Source: Dyadobacter bucti
Lineage (GTDB): Bacteria > Bacteroidota > Bacteroidia > Cytophagales > Spirosomataceae
NCBI RefSeq assembly: GCF_005869225.1
Contig: NZ_SWFP01000008.1
Coordinates: 342,521 to 406,520 of the forward strand
Reading direction: 5' to 3'
Length of the DNA: 64,000 nucleotides
Below the pieces are notes generated by a model. The model saw only the letters and a program-made list of their open reading frames with translations, had not been told where the DNA came from and did no database searches. Position numbers and translations under genes: made by a program. The number at the start of each line of letters is the position of its first letter. Position 1 is the first letter of the stretch. Positions 41,951-50,018 of this stretch are shown piece after piece.

Positions 41951-42782
41951 AATTACGGCGTGGTTGGTGGCCATGAGCTTTTTCTGGCTTACTGCCTGTC
42001 ATAAACAGCGTGCAGCCAAGAACACAGATATTAAGTCCAGCGCAGATTCAGTTTTGGTCGACTCCTCTCCTGCTGCCTCAGATTCTTCGATAACAAAAGA
42101 AGCCGAAACAGTCGCACCTGTAAAGATCCAGGAAATTGCTTTCGATTACCTCGTCGCCAAATCAAAGTTCTCCTTTCAGAGTAAAACACAGGATTTTGAC
42201 AATACGAATGTCAACATCCGGATGAAAAAAGATAGCCTGATATGGATTTCCGTGACCGGGATCGGCTTTGAAGTAGCAAGAGGATTGATCACCAAAGACT
42301 CTATCGTCTTTCTGGATAAGTTTCATAAGGAATATTTTGCATTCAATTATGAGCAGCTCAGCAAGAAATACAATTTCGACCTGAATTTTGCCCTTTTGCA
42401 GTCCATTATCATCGGTAACCTCCCCTTCCCACAAGAACCCGACGCGGAATTTACCAAAGAAGAAAACTTTTATGTACTTCGTCAAGCTCCGGAGCGACTG
42501 ACAGTTGATAATTATATCGCCGGCGATAATTTGAAATTGACCCGCCTCAAGGCAACGGAAGTTCCCACCGAAAATACCTTTACTCTTGACTACGAAGATT
42601 TTAAGAACGTAAAAGACGTACTGTTTCCTTTCACAAGCCTGATTCGTTTAAGCATAAAGTCGGCAAAAGATCAGCAAGTCAGCCAAACCACCATGCGTAT
42701 CAAACATAGCAAGGTCGATCTGGTGGATCAAAACCCGGGATTTCCATTTAATGTCCCGTCTTCCTACACGCGAAAGAGGTAA
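41940..42782 (+). CDS. DUF4292 lipoprotein
   Basis: The 280-residue protein has a lipoprotein signal (hydrophobic run then LTAC, lipid Cys20) and a Ser/Asp-rich linker (about 28-65). The rest is a beta-rich domain (KSKFSFQSKTQDFDNTNVNIRMKKD-like region, broken by IWISVTGIGFEVARG) that matches DUF4292, whose shape resembles LolB/LolA lipid-binding folds. It is likely an outer-membrane lipoprotein. Translation is probably coupled to the TPR gene through an 11-bp overlap. It may carry a lipophilic cargo; that is inference from the fold. Confidence 0.85.
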   Translation: MSNKITAWLVAMSFFWLTACHKQRAAKNTDIKSSADSVLVDSSPAASDSSITKEAETVAPVKIQEIAFDYLVAKSKFSFQSKTQDFDNTNVNIRMKKDSLIWISVTGIGFEVARGLITKDSIVFLDKFHKEYFAFNYEQLSKKYNFDLNFALLQSIIIGNLPFPQEPDAEFTKEENFYVLRQAPERLTVDNYIAGDNLKLTRLKATEVPTENTFTLDYEDFKNVKDVLFPFTSLIRLSIKSAKDQQVSQTTMRIKHSKVDLVDQNPGFPFNVPSSYTRKR

Positions 42783-42831
42783 AATATACATTGCCGCCCA
42801 TATCATAGGGCCAAAAACATGAAGTCTGCTT

Positions 42832-42839
42832 AACTTTGC
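42832..42839 (+). promoter_or_regulatory. -7 promoter element upstream of the EnvC-like gene
   Basis: TAACTTTG matches TAnnTTTG exactly, 37 bp before the preferred ATG at 42876. No matching -33 element is evident. If used, EnvC can be made independently of the two upstream genes. Confidence 0.4.
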
Positions 42840-42875
42840 CTGCCGTTATGGTTATTGGCCGCAAGAAAAACTAAT

Positions 42876-44213
42876 ATGCCCTTTCAAAATCCGTCTTTTT
42901 TCCGTGTATTCTTATTGTTGACTTTCCTGTTTTTGGTGGGAACAAGTGCATTTGCGCAAAAAACACGGGAACAGCTGGAGCGTGAAAAAAGTGAGAACCA
43001 GGGCAAAATCAGGGAGATTCAAAATATATTAAAACAAACATCTTCACAAAAAAACGTCAACCTAGGTCAGTTAAAGGCTTTAAATCAACAGATTAACACC
43101 TATAAGAAACAAATCGACCTGTTATCCGACGACCTGGAATTGCTGGATCGTGAATTAAAAGTGCTTGAAAAAAAGCGGCAGGAACTCGACAACAGCCTGG
43201 CCAAACTGAAGGAAGAATACGGACATATGATCTACGAGGCTTCCAAACGGAATGTTTATTTCAATCAATTGGTTTTTCTGTTTTCATCGGGCACTTTTAA
43301 TCAGTTTGTATTACGATATAAATATCTCAAACAATACACCGACGCCAGAAAAGGCCAGGTGAAGGAGATGGAAGTTCTGCAGGAAAAACTGATCGCGGAA
43401 CGTCGGCGTATTACTTCCAAGCAAAACCAGCAGAAAACAGTACTGGACACACGTATCACAGAAAACACAAAGCTGGAGGGTCTGAAAGTCAAGCAGAACG
43501 AAGTGATCCAGGAGCTATCCCAGAAGGAAGTAGAACTGAGAAAACAGATAGCGGAAAATAAACGGGCGACTGATTTACTGGAAGCCAATATCCGCCGGAT
43601 TGCCGAAAGAGAAAGACGCGAAAGGATAGAGCGGGAAAGAAAAGAACGCGAGGAACGTGAGGCTCGCCGCCGCGCCGAGAGAGAAAGGATAGCAAGGGAA
43701 AATGCGGAACGCGAGAAAAAAGGCGAAGCAGCAGTGGTGGAAGTACCCAAAGAGGAAGAGCCAGTTGTGTCCAGTGGGATGAGCGAAGAAGAAACGACCC
43801 TGGCTTCCTCGTTCACAGCCTCCCAGTCACGGTTGCCGTGGCCGGTTAAAGGCTTCGTTTCGGGACATTTTGGCCAGCGGCCACATGCCGTTTTAAAGGG
43901 TGTGATGATTGATAATCTTGGTGTTGATATCCAGACCACGGCCGGAGAACCTGTACGTTCTGTTTACGACGGAATTGTACTCGATGTAACAGAAATGCCG
44001 GGCATGGGCAATGTAGTAGCGATTCAGCACGGAAATTACATGACCATTTATGCAAAAATGAATGGTGTGACCGTCAGGGCCGGGCAAAAAGTGAAGGCAA
44101 GGGAGAATATCGGAAGAGTTGCCACAGACAGTGACGGAACATCAGAACTGCAGTTCCAGATCTGGAAAAATACATCCCGGCTCAATCCGGAAAACTGGCT
44201 GATTAGCAGGTAG
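42876..44213 (+). CDS. EnvC-like murein hydrolase activator (degenerate M23 domain)
   Basis: The 445-residue protein (preferred ATG at 42876; a TTG at 42855 would add 7 residues) starts with a signal peptide ending near Ser-Ala-Phe-Ala-Gln. A long coiled coil covers about 30-290, with low-complexity Arg/Glu repeats near 235-285 (ERRERIERERKERE). The C-terminal LytM/M23 domain (about 320-445) has GHFGQRPH and HGNYMTIYAKM. The zinc ligands are lost: the usual H-x-G-x-D reads NLGVDI and the last H-x-H reads LQFQIW. It is therefore expected to activate other murein hydrolases at division, as E. coli EnvC does, rather than cut peptidoglycan itself. Confidence 0.88.
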   Translation: MPFQNPSFFRVFLLLTFLFLVGTSAFAQKTREQLEREKSENQGKIREIQNILKQTSSQKNVNLGQLKALNQQINTYKKQIDLLSDDLELLDRELKVLEKKRQELDNSLAKLKEEYGHMIYEASKRNVYFNQLVFLFSSGTFNQFVLRYKYLKQYTDARKGQVKEMEVLQEKLIAERRRITSKQNQQKTVLDTRITENTKLEGLKVKQNEVIQELSQKEVELRKQIAENKRATDLLEANIRRIAERERRERIERERKEREEREARRRAERERIARENAEREKKGEAAVVEVPKEEEPVVSSGMSEEETTLASSFTASQSRLPWPVKGFVSGHFGQRPHAVLKGVMIDNLGVDIQTTAGEPVRSVYDGIVLDVTEMPGMGNVVAIQHGNYMTIYAKMNGVTVRAGQKVKARENIGRVATDSDGTSELQFQIWKNTSRLNPENWLISR

Positions 44214-44286
44214 GGACATTTTTTGATCCCCTAGCCGCCCGACTATTCTAAAAAAAGTAACAGTACCCGAAAACCACCAAGAATAT

Positions 44287-45105
44287 ATGTCTATCCATAC
44301 CCCAGATATTAAACGCGTAACGACTCACATTATCCAGGAAATGAAGACCCGAGGCGAGAAAATTTCTTGTCTTACCGCCTATGACTATTCGATGGCTGGC
44401 ATTGTGGATGCTGCAGGTGTAGAGCTTATACTGGTGGGGGATTCGGCTTCGAATGTGATGGCGGGCCACGAAACTACTTTGCCGATTACTATTGATCAAA
44501 TGATATATCACGCCACTTCTGTGGTAAGGGCCGTGAAACGGGCGCTGGTGGTTGTTGATCTTCCTTTTGGGTCATATCAGGGTAATTCCAGAGAAGCACT
44601 CAGTTCTGCGATCCGTATTATGAAAGAGTCGGGCGCACATGCCGTAAAATTGGAAGGCGGGCTGGAAATCAAAGATTCTATTACGCGGATTTTGAGCGCC
44701 GGCGTTCCTGTTATGGGGCATCTGGGACTTACACCGCAGTCAATATACAAATTTGGAACCTATACGGTCCGGGCCAAAGAGGATGTAGAAGCGCAAAAGT
44801 TAATGGACGATGCGAAAATGCTGGAAGAAGTCGGCTGCTTTTCGGTGGTTTTGGAAAAAATACCTTCATCTCTTACCAAAAAAGTTTCAGAAAGTATCAG
44901 CATTCCTACAGTTGGAATAGGTGCCGGGCCCCACGCTGATGGCCAGATCTTGGTGCTTCATGATTTGCTAGGCATAAATAAAGCATTTAAACCCAGATTT
45001 TTACGCCGGTATGCAGATCTCAATGGTGTCATGACAGACGCTATTTCCAATTATATTAAAGATGTAAAAGGCAAGTCATTTCCCAACGAAAAGGAATCAT
45101 ACTAA
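44287..45105 (+). CDS. panB: 3-methyl-2-oxobutanoate hydroxymethyltransferase (ketopantoate synthase)
   Basis: This 272-residue enzyme transfers a hydroxymethyl group from methylene-THF to ketoisovalerate, the first committed step of pantothenate synthesis. Typical motifs are LTAYDYSMAGIVDAAGV near 28-44, LVGDSASNVMAGH (metal-binding aspartate) near 49-61, VVVDLPFGSY, AVKLEGG, GHLGLTPQSI and PTVGIGAGPHADGQILV. The length is normal. It follows the EnvC-like gene by 73 bp and precedes an RluA-type gene by 27 bp, with which it may be co-transcribed. No other pantothenate gene is nearby. Confidence 0.96.
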   Translation: MSIHTPDIKRVTTHIIQEMKTRGEKISCLTAYDYSMAGIVDAAGVELILVGDSASNVMAGHETTLPITIDQMIYHATSVVRAVKRALVVVDLPFGSYQGNSREALSSAIRIMKESGAHAVKLEGGLEIKDSITRILSAGVPVMGHLGLTPQSIYKFGTYTVRAKEDVEAQKLMDDAKMLEEVGCFSVVLEKIPSSLTKKVSESISIPTVGIGAGPHADGQILVLHDLLGINKAFKPRFLRRYADLNGVMTDAISNYIKDVKGKSFPNEKESY

Positions 45106-45132
45106 CCTTTTTAAAAGTAAAGACCTATTTAT

Positions 45133-45864
45133 ATGGCTAGAAAATATTTCCAAGTAATATACGAAGACAATCATCTGGTCATTGTCAATAAAGAACCAGG
45201 CATACTGGTGCAGGGTGACGCAACCGGTGACAAGTGTCTCCTGGATATGGTGAAAGACTATATCAAAGAAACCTATCAGAAACCGGGAGCCGTTTTTTTG
45301 GGTACTGTGCATCGTTTGGACAGGCCTGTAAGCGGACTGGTCGTTTTCGCCCGCACTTCCAAAGCTTTGGAACGGATGAATGAAATCTTCCGCAAACGCG
45401 ACGTCCAGAAAACATACTGGGCGGTTGTGAAAAACAGGCCTGCCGAGAAAAAAGGCAAGCTTGTACACTGGCTTTCCAAAGACGAAAAACGTAATGTAAC
45501 AACTGCGTATGACTATGAGGCCCCCAATACACAGCGGGCTGAGCTGTCATATCGCTGGCTTGGAGAACTTAATAAGTTCAATTTACTGGAGGTTACGCCC
45601 GTAACCGGTCGTCCGCATCAGATCCGTGTGCAGCTGGCTTCCATGAACTGCCCGATACGCGGAGACGTCAAATACGGTTATCCGAAAGGAAACCCAGACG
45701 GAAGTATCAACCTTCATGCACGCCGTCTGTTCTTTGAACATCCTGTAAAAAAGGAGCCCATCATTTGCAAGGCAGGGCTACCAAATGACCCTTTCTGGGA
45801 AGAATTCCTCTCGCTGGATACAGAAGAAATCAAGCCCGAACATCTGGATTTCCTCTACGAATAA
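45133..45864 (+). CDS. RluA-family RNA pseudouridine synthase (second copy)
   Basis: This 243-residue enzyme has the catalytic motif HRLDRPVSG (about 60-68) with the essential aspartate, VIVNKEPGIL near 16-25 and GRPHQIRVQLA near 160-170. No S4 domain is present. It differs clearly in sequence from the synthase at 25188-25910, so the two probably modify different sites. It follows panB by 27 bp and ends 3 bp before the small membrane-protein gene, suggesting one transcript. Confidence 0.92.
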   Translation: MARKYFQVIYEDNHLVIVNKEPGILVQGDATGDKCLLDMVKDYIKETYQKPGAVFLGTVHRLDRPVSGLVVFARTSKALERMNEIFRKRDVQKTYWAVVKNRPAEKKGKLVHWLSKDEKRNVTTAYDYEAPNTQRAELSYRWLGELNKFNLLEVTPVTGRPHQIRVQLASMNCPIRGDVKYGYPKGNPDGSINLHARRLFFEHPVKKEPIICKAGLPNDPFWEEFLSLDTEEIKPEHLDFLYE

Positions 45865-45867
45865 GCA

Positions 45868-46182
45868 ATGATCGAAAAACTGAAACAGCGCTGGAAGGTC
45901 AGAAATGGGTGGGATGTGCTCATCATCCTCGCTGTTTTCGCGTGTACAGGTTTTTCTGTTTTGTATGTAAAACGTGCTTTGTTCGATCTCGCAGGCCTGA
46001 CGGAGCAATCCCCAGGCTGGCTACGCTGGACTGTCAATATCCTCATCATTCTCCCTTTGTATCAGGTTATCCTGCTTGCCTGGGGCTGGGTATGGGGCAA
46101 ATTTTCTTTTTTCTGGGAATTTGAGAAAAGGATGTTCAGCAGGATAGGAGGGATCTTTAAAAAGAAAAAGCGTGAAGTCTAA
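45868..46182 (+). CDS. Small two-span membrane protein (DUF6787-like)
   Basis: This 104-residue protein has two hydrophobic segments (VLIILAVFACTGFSVLYV near 17-34 and TVNILIILPLYQVILLAWGWVWG near 54-76). Basic residues lie at both ends (LKQRWKVR and FKKKKREV). The layout and the FSFFWEFEKRMF phrase resemble the DUF6787 family of Bacteroidota, though I am not certain of that name. It sits 3 bp after the pseudouridine synthase gene and overlaps the converging metallohydrolase gene by 4 bp. Function unknown. Confidence 0.7.
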   Translation: MIEKLKQRWKVRNGWDVLIILAVFACTGFSVLYVKRALFDLAGLTEQSPGWLRWTVNILIILPLYQVILLAWGWVWGKFSFFWEFEKRMFSRIGGIFKKKKREV

Positions 46183-48497
46183 TTTTCCAGCAGTTTTCTG
46201 TACACTTTCCTCGCATTGTCGTACGCGGTTTCAGCTGCTTTCTTTTCCGCGGCCCTGATATTCGGCTCCTTCATTTTCCAGCATTGATCCAGCGTCGCCA
46301 GGCACCATTCCACGCTTTTTTTCTCATCAATGGCTTTATTATCAACTTTTATAAAAACCGGATTGGTGTGTGAGCTTGCATAAATACGAAGCGCCATCCA
46401 ACCAGATTTCACAACCGGGAAAGAAAACTTCACGTCGCTGATCTGCCCGTCGGCCGTGACAATGGCAGTATCCACAGCTGCTCCATTTACAATCAGTTCC
46501 ACCCCAATATTCCTTGTTTTCCCAATTCTTGCACGTTCGATATCCCAGTATGGTTTCTCCGTCAGTGGCAATTTGGCCGTCGTTTCGCCAAGCTCATCCT
46601 GCTCAGCAGGCAGATATGCAGCTACTTTTGCGGTTACAGAAACTGTTTGTTTACCTGAAAGTGACAATTCACTATCATCCACGCCAGCCTCCTGTCCATT
46701 TACTTTGAAATCCATGATATGTGATTTCCCGTCTGAAACATAACTTCTGCCTTTTTGTAATGCCTCCACATACCGGTCATAGTTCAACGGTCCGTCGGAT
46801 TTAAAATAACTTCTTGCCTGACCCACCCGGGCATCGGTAATGCATGGAAAATCTGTTTCACCGCTTAATTTCGTTTTAAATCCACAATTCAATGTGTGGT
46901 AATACATATTGAGTTCCCAGGGAGCCGGTGTATCGCCTGCGCTGTAAAAATCCACGAGGTTTTGGGTAACCGTCACAATGAATTCATTGGCCCCGATACC
47001 GTCCATTTTCGGCACAACGTAATTGGGGAGCTTGCTGGTAGGCTGCGCAGGTTCCAGCCCCCAGCCGGAATGCGCATATCCGACAACACCGCCCTGGGAT
47101 TTCGCCCAGAACAAAACCGGGGCTGTCCAGCTTGGCCAATCCTCAATTTGGGTTGTCCCGGGATAATCATCCTCTTTAATCCGCAGAAGCACGATATGTC
47201 CGGAATGTGAGGAAGGAAAACCAGAAACTTCCACATCATTACGCATGATATTTTTTCGGTCGGACAGCGGATCGTCCTTTCCGGTAAAAAACGTTTTTTG
47301 ATGATACCAGCTTGGTCCCCAGGCAAGGTTTGCGGCGATATTCAGGTCTTCTCCCAGTGCCTGCCGCCATATATCTTTCGGATTTACACCCTCCGTGGGG
47401 CTATCGTAGTGGCTGCATCCTGCTGCATGTACATGGTGGTCAGCACTGTACCACCCCAGCTTTGTCATTTGAATCCATCTTTTTAGCTGCAGCGAAATAT
47501 CGAATGCATTGACATTCTCCGGAATTGTCACTTCACGGGTTTGCCTGACATATTCCGGGCCACGGCCGAAAGTAATTATATATTTTCCTGACGGCAACTG
47601 CACATGCTCACCATCGTTACGGTATATCTGAGGCTGAAAGAAAAAATCGGGGTACTCGTCAAAGGCAGCGACGCGGCGGGATGGAAGCGGATAAATCCCG
47701 GTGAACTTTCCGGAGACATGCTCCTGGCCGTCGGTAATAAGCAAAGAAGCCATAGCAGATGAACCATCATCGTCTTTGATACGCAATGTGACCTTTACAG
47801 AAGGTTTTATATTAAAAAGAATATGTGTGGAATTCCTGAAACCAATATCCTGAGAACCTTGCCCGACATTGTAACCAATCTCAGCCTCACGCTGACCAGA
47901 ATCTTTACAATATACCTGAACTACTGCATATTCCAGTTTCAGGCCGGTCAGGCTAGGCTGTAAAGGCCTGCCCGTATACATTTGAATCTCAAGAAACCGG
48001 TTCGCGACCTGGCCAGGAGAAAGTTCATGTTCCTTTTTTACCTTGGATTCAAACGAAGGAGAGTGAAAGGGTTTGAGAGCATTTGGACTTTCCACCTGTA
48101 ACTTCGCAGTAATGCCAGCCTCATTATTGACCTTGACCAGAAAACTGGTCCAGCCGCCTTGCACCAGCAGCGCTTTTGCCTGCCCGCGCTCCACCTTAAC
48201 CCTGCCTTCGGGATTGATACCGACGATATTAAGACAATAAGGATCCAGAATTTCCTGGATTTCCGATACTGTTTTTTGATCAAACGGCTTGTTGCTCAAT
48301 ACTTTGATTTTATCCAGATCCACAGCCGACAATGAATTTCCCGAAAAAGACAATGCTTCCTGAAGACGCATCGCCTGAGCCAGCAAAGGTTGCGGCTCGA
48401 CACCCGTGAGTGTATGCTGTGCAGGATGATGCTCGTGTTGCGCCAGCAAGAACAGAGGTAATAACAACTGGGTCAAAAACAGGACAGATTTTTTCAT
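46179..48497 (-). CDS. Secreted PHP-type metallohydrolase (CehA/McbA-like)
   Basis: The 772-residue protein has a signal peptide (cleavage near Leu-Leu-Ala-Gln, residue 20). About 330 residues of N-terminal beta domains precede the hydrolase part. This begins at about 345 with WYSADHHVHAAGCSHYDSP, the metal-binding His-x-His motif of PHP-fold phosphoesterases, and continues with VVGYAHSGWGLEP. The C-terminal portion (about 560-740, SGKQTVSVTAKV and IGVELIVNG) is beta-rich, then a short helical tail. CehA/McbA members include carbamate and phosphate-ester hydrolases; the physiological substrate here is unknown. It overlaps the opposite small gene by 4 bp. Confidence 0.85.
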   Translation of the reverse strand: MKKSVLFLTQLLLPLFLLAQHEHHPAQHTLTGVEPQPLLAQAMRLQEALSFSGNSLSAVDLDKIKVLSNKPFDQKTVSEIQEILDPYCLNIVGINPEGRVKVERGQAKALLVQGGWTSFLVKVNNEAGITAKLQVESPNALKPFHSPSFESKVKKEHELSPGQVANRFLEIQMYTGRPLQPSLTGLKLEYAVVQVYCKDSGQREAEIGYNVGQGSQDIGFRNSTHILFNIKPSVKVTLRIKDDDGSSAMASLLITDGQEHVSGKFTGIYPLPSRRVAAFDEYPDFFFQPQIYRNDGEHVQLPSGKYIITFGRGPEYVRQTREVTIPENVNAFDISLQLKRWIQMTKLGWYSADHHVHAAGCSHYDSPTEGVNPKDIWRQALGEDLNIAANLAWGPSWYHQKTFFTGKDDPLSDRKNIMRNDVEVSGFPSSHSGHIVLLRIKEDDYPGTTQIEDWPSWTAPVLFWAKSQGGVVGYAHSGWGLEPAQPTSKLPNYVVPKMDGIGANEFIVTVTQNLVDFYSAGDTPAPWELNMYYHTLNCGFKTKLSGETDFPCITDARVGQARSYFKSDGPLNYDRYVEALQKGRSYVSDGKSHIMDFKVNGQEAGVDDSELSLSGKQTVSVTAKVAAYLPAEQDELGETTAKLPLTEKPYWDIERARIGKTRNIGVELIVNGAAVDTAIVTADGQISDVKFSFPVVKSGWMALRIYASSHTNPVFIKVDNKAIDEKKSVEWCLATLDQCWKMKEPNIRAAEKKAAETAYDNARKVYRKLLEN

Positions 48498-48515
48498 AGC
48501 TGTTTAATCATCGTT

Positions 48516-48572
48516 ACCACAAAAAAGGTTTATAAAAGCCTGTGAATGCATTCCAAAGACATTTATAAACCT
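48516..48572 (-). terminator. Large hairpin with concentric palindrome between DUF5723 and metallohydrolase genes
   Basis: AGGTTTATAAA (48526-48536) and TTTATAAACCT (48562-48572) are perfect inverted copies. The 25-bp spacer holds the palindrome GAATGCATTC (48544-48553) centred on nearly the same point. On the minus strand the stem is followed by TTTTTTG, which fits termination of the recQ-DUF5723 unit. It lies 28 bp upstream of the metallohydrolase start, so it could also be an operator. Confidence 0.6.
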
Positions 48573-48590
48573 CGTTTACTGTTTCAGCTA

Positions 48591-50018
48591 TTACTCTCTG
48601 TTCTGCCTGCGATTTAATTTCCAGGCTGAAAATCCCAGGTAAACCATACTGCCCCGCGCCCCTGATTTTTTGATAAGGCCGTTTAAGTTGCTGAATCCGA
48701 GAAAAACAGGACCAAAATGCCCGACCGCCCCCAAAGAGGGACGTTTGTTGCCTTTAATAAAAGAAACAGGAAAGGCGAAATCCGAATCCTCGTCCTCAAA
48801 GCGGGGAGTAATCGTAAAAGATTCCGGCTGATAAATGTCCAGCGACCGATTACTGTTTCCGTAGCGTTTGGTTTGGGACATATTGAGAAAAAAACCCTTT
48901 ACCAGCTGAACATCTGCTTCCAGATGAATTGCCTGCGGCAGCTTCACATCCCTGCCAAAAACGGCACTCGTTTCAGCAGGAAACAGGGTCATAAACCCTT
49001 CCGGTCCCTTGTCACTGATGGTTTCCAGTTCTTTTTGTCCGATTACAGATTCCGGCTGCCGTCCTGTGATAACCCTGCTTTTGGAAGTCCGGTAACGAAT
49101 TGATCCAATGTCGGTTAAAGAAGCACCCAGTCGAAAAAGGTAGGCCGGACTTTCATCAAATTTTTCCGTATCACTTTGCCAGAAAGAACCAAATTCATAG
49201 GATACGCCCAGATCGTAACCCCATCCGGTACCATATTTATCCGCATCGAAAAGATTTCCAATGCTCATTTTTTGGTTGGGAGCGCTGTAACCGCTTTCAT
49301 AGGCGAGATCAGAAATAACCAATTCGCTGGACTCCGGGCTTCCGGCTAAGGGCCGGATCGAGAATTGACTGGCAGAGCCTGACAGATATCCAATCCGTGC
49401 GCCAAAAATACGTTTGACAGTGGCACCTATCCTCAACTTATGTGCATCCAGGTCCAGCAATTGAATACCATAGGACAAGCTTACATCTGAAAAACTCTGC
49501 TGCACAAGGTCAAAATCTCCCCACGATTCATTACTGGTAGCCGGGGTACTTTCGGTATCAAGTCTCTTGAAATATAAATTCCTGATCGCCTCGGGCATAT
49601 TTTTTCCCTGCACAAAACCTCTGGTCCTGAACTGCACGGCCACCCCCTGATATTTCCCCAACGAAAATGACGCTGACGGCCAACGGATTTCGCTAACCAG
49701 AAATAACGGGTCCGCATGCATCAGTGAACCCATTGTCCGGGAACGGCCGTAAAGTTCCTTAGTAGAATGCGGCGCAAGGAGGGGGTAGAGTAGGGAATTC
49801 TTGCCGATAAACACAAAATACCTGTAGTTGATACTTCCTCCCAGCGCGCCGATATTGATCTGCCATTTGTGTTTCGGACCTCCCAAAACTGCCGGGTTAT
49901 AGGTAGCGCGGTATAATCCTCCGTAATTGCTGGCTACAAGTCCGGGAATATCCTGTGCAAAAGTTGTCCCCGTAAACGTGCCAATTGTAATGATGAAGCT
50001 AAAAAGTGCGTTTTTCAA
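48591..50018 (-). CDS. DUF5723-type outer-membrane protein
   Basis: The 475-residue protein has a signal peptide (cleavage after Thr-Thr-Phe-Ala-Gln near 22) and a repetitive beta-barrel composition. The pattern NYGGLYRATYNPAVLGGPKHKWQINIG near the N-terminus, where the mature protein begins with a P-A-x-L motif, matches the DUF5723 family and PorV/FadL-like barrels of Bacteroidota. Its start is TTG at 50018, overlapping the recQ stop as TTGA, so translation is coupled to the helicase. Function is unknown; it may import hydrophobic or secretion-system substrates. Confidence 0.8.
   Translation of the reverse strand: MKNALFSFIITIGTFTGTTFAQDIPGLVASNYGGLYRATYNPAVLGGPKHKWQINIGALGGSINYRYFVFIGKNSLLYPLLAPHSTKELYGRSRTMGSLMHADPLFLVSEIRWPSASFSLGKYQGVAVQFRTRGFVQGKNMPEAIRNLYFKRLDTESTPATSNESWGDFDLVQQSFSDVSLSYGIQLLDLDAHKLRIGATVKRIFGARIGYLSGSASQFSIRPLAGSPESSELVISDLAYESGYSAPNQKMSIGNLFDADKYGTGWGYDLGVSYEFGSFWQSDTEKFDESPAYLFRLGASLTDIGSIRYRTSKSRVITGRQPESVIGQKELETISDKGPEGFMTLFPAETSAVFGRDVKLPQAIHLEADVQLVKGFFLNMSQTKRYGNSNRSLDIYQPESFTITPRFEDEDSDFAFPVSFIKGNKRPSLGAVGHFGPVFLGFSNLNGLIKKSGARGSMVYLGFSAWKLNRRQNRE

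Noticed and set aside
43301..43939. Long minus-strand frame antisense to the EnvC-like gene
   Set aside because: Its product is Ser/Arg/Leu low complexity produced by the antisense of a Glu/Arg coiled-coil repeat; the sense gene is well supported.
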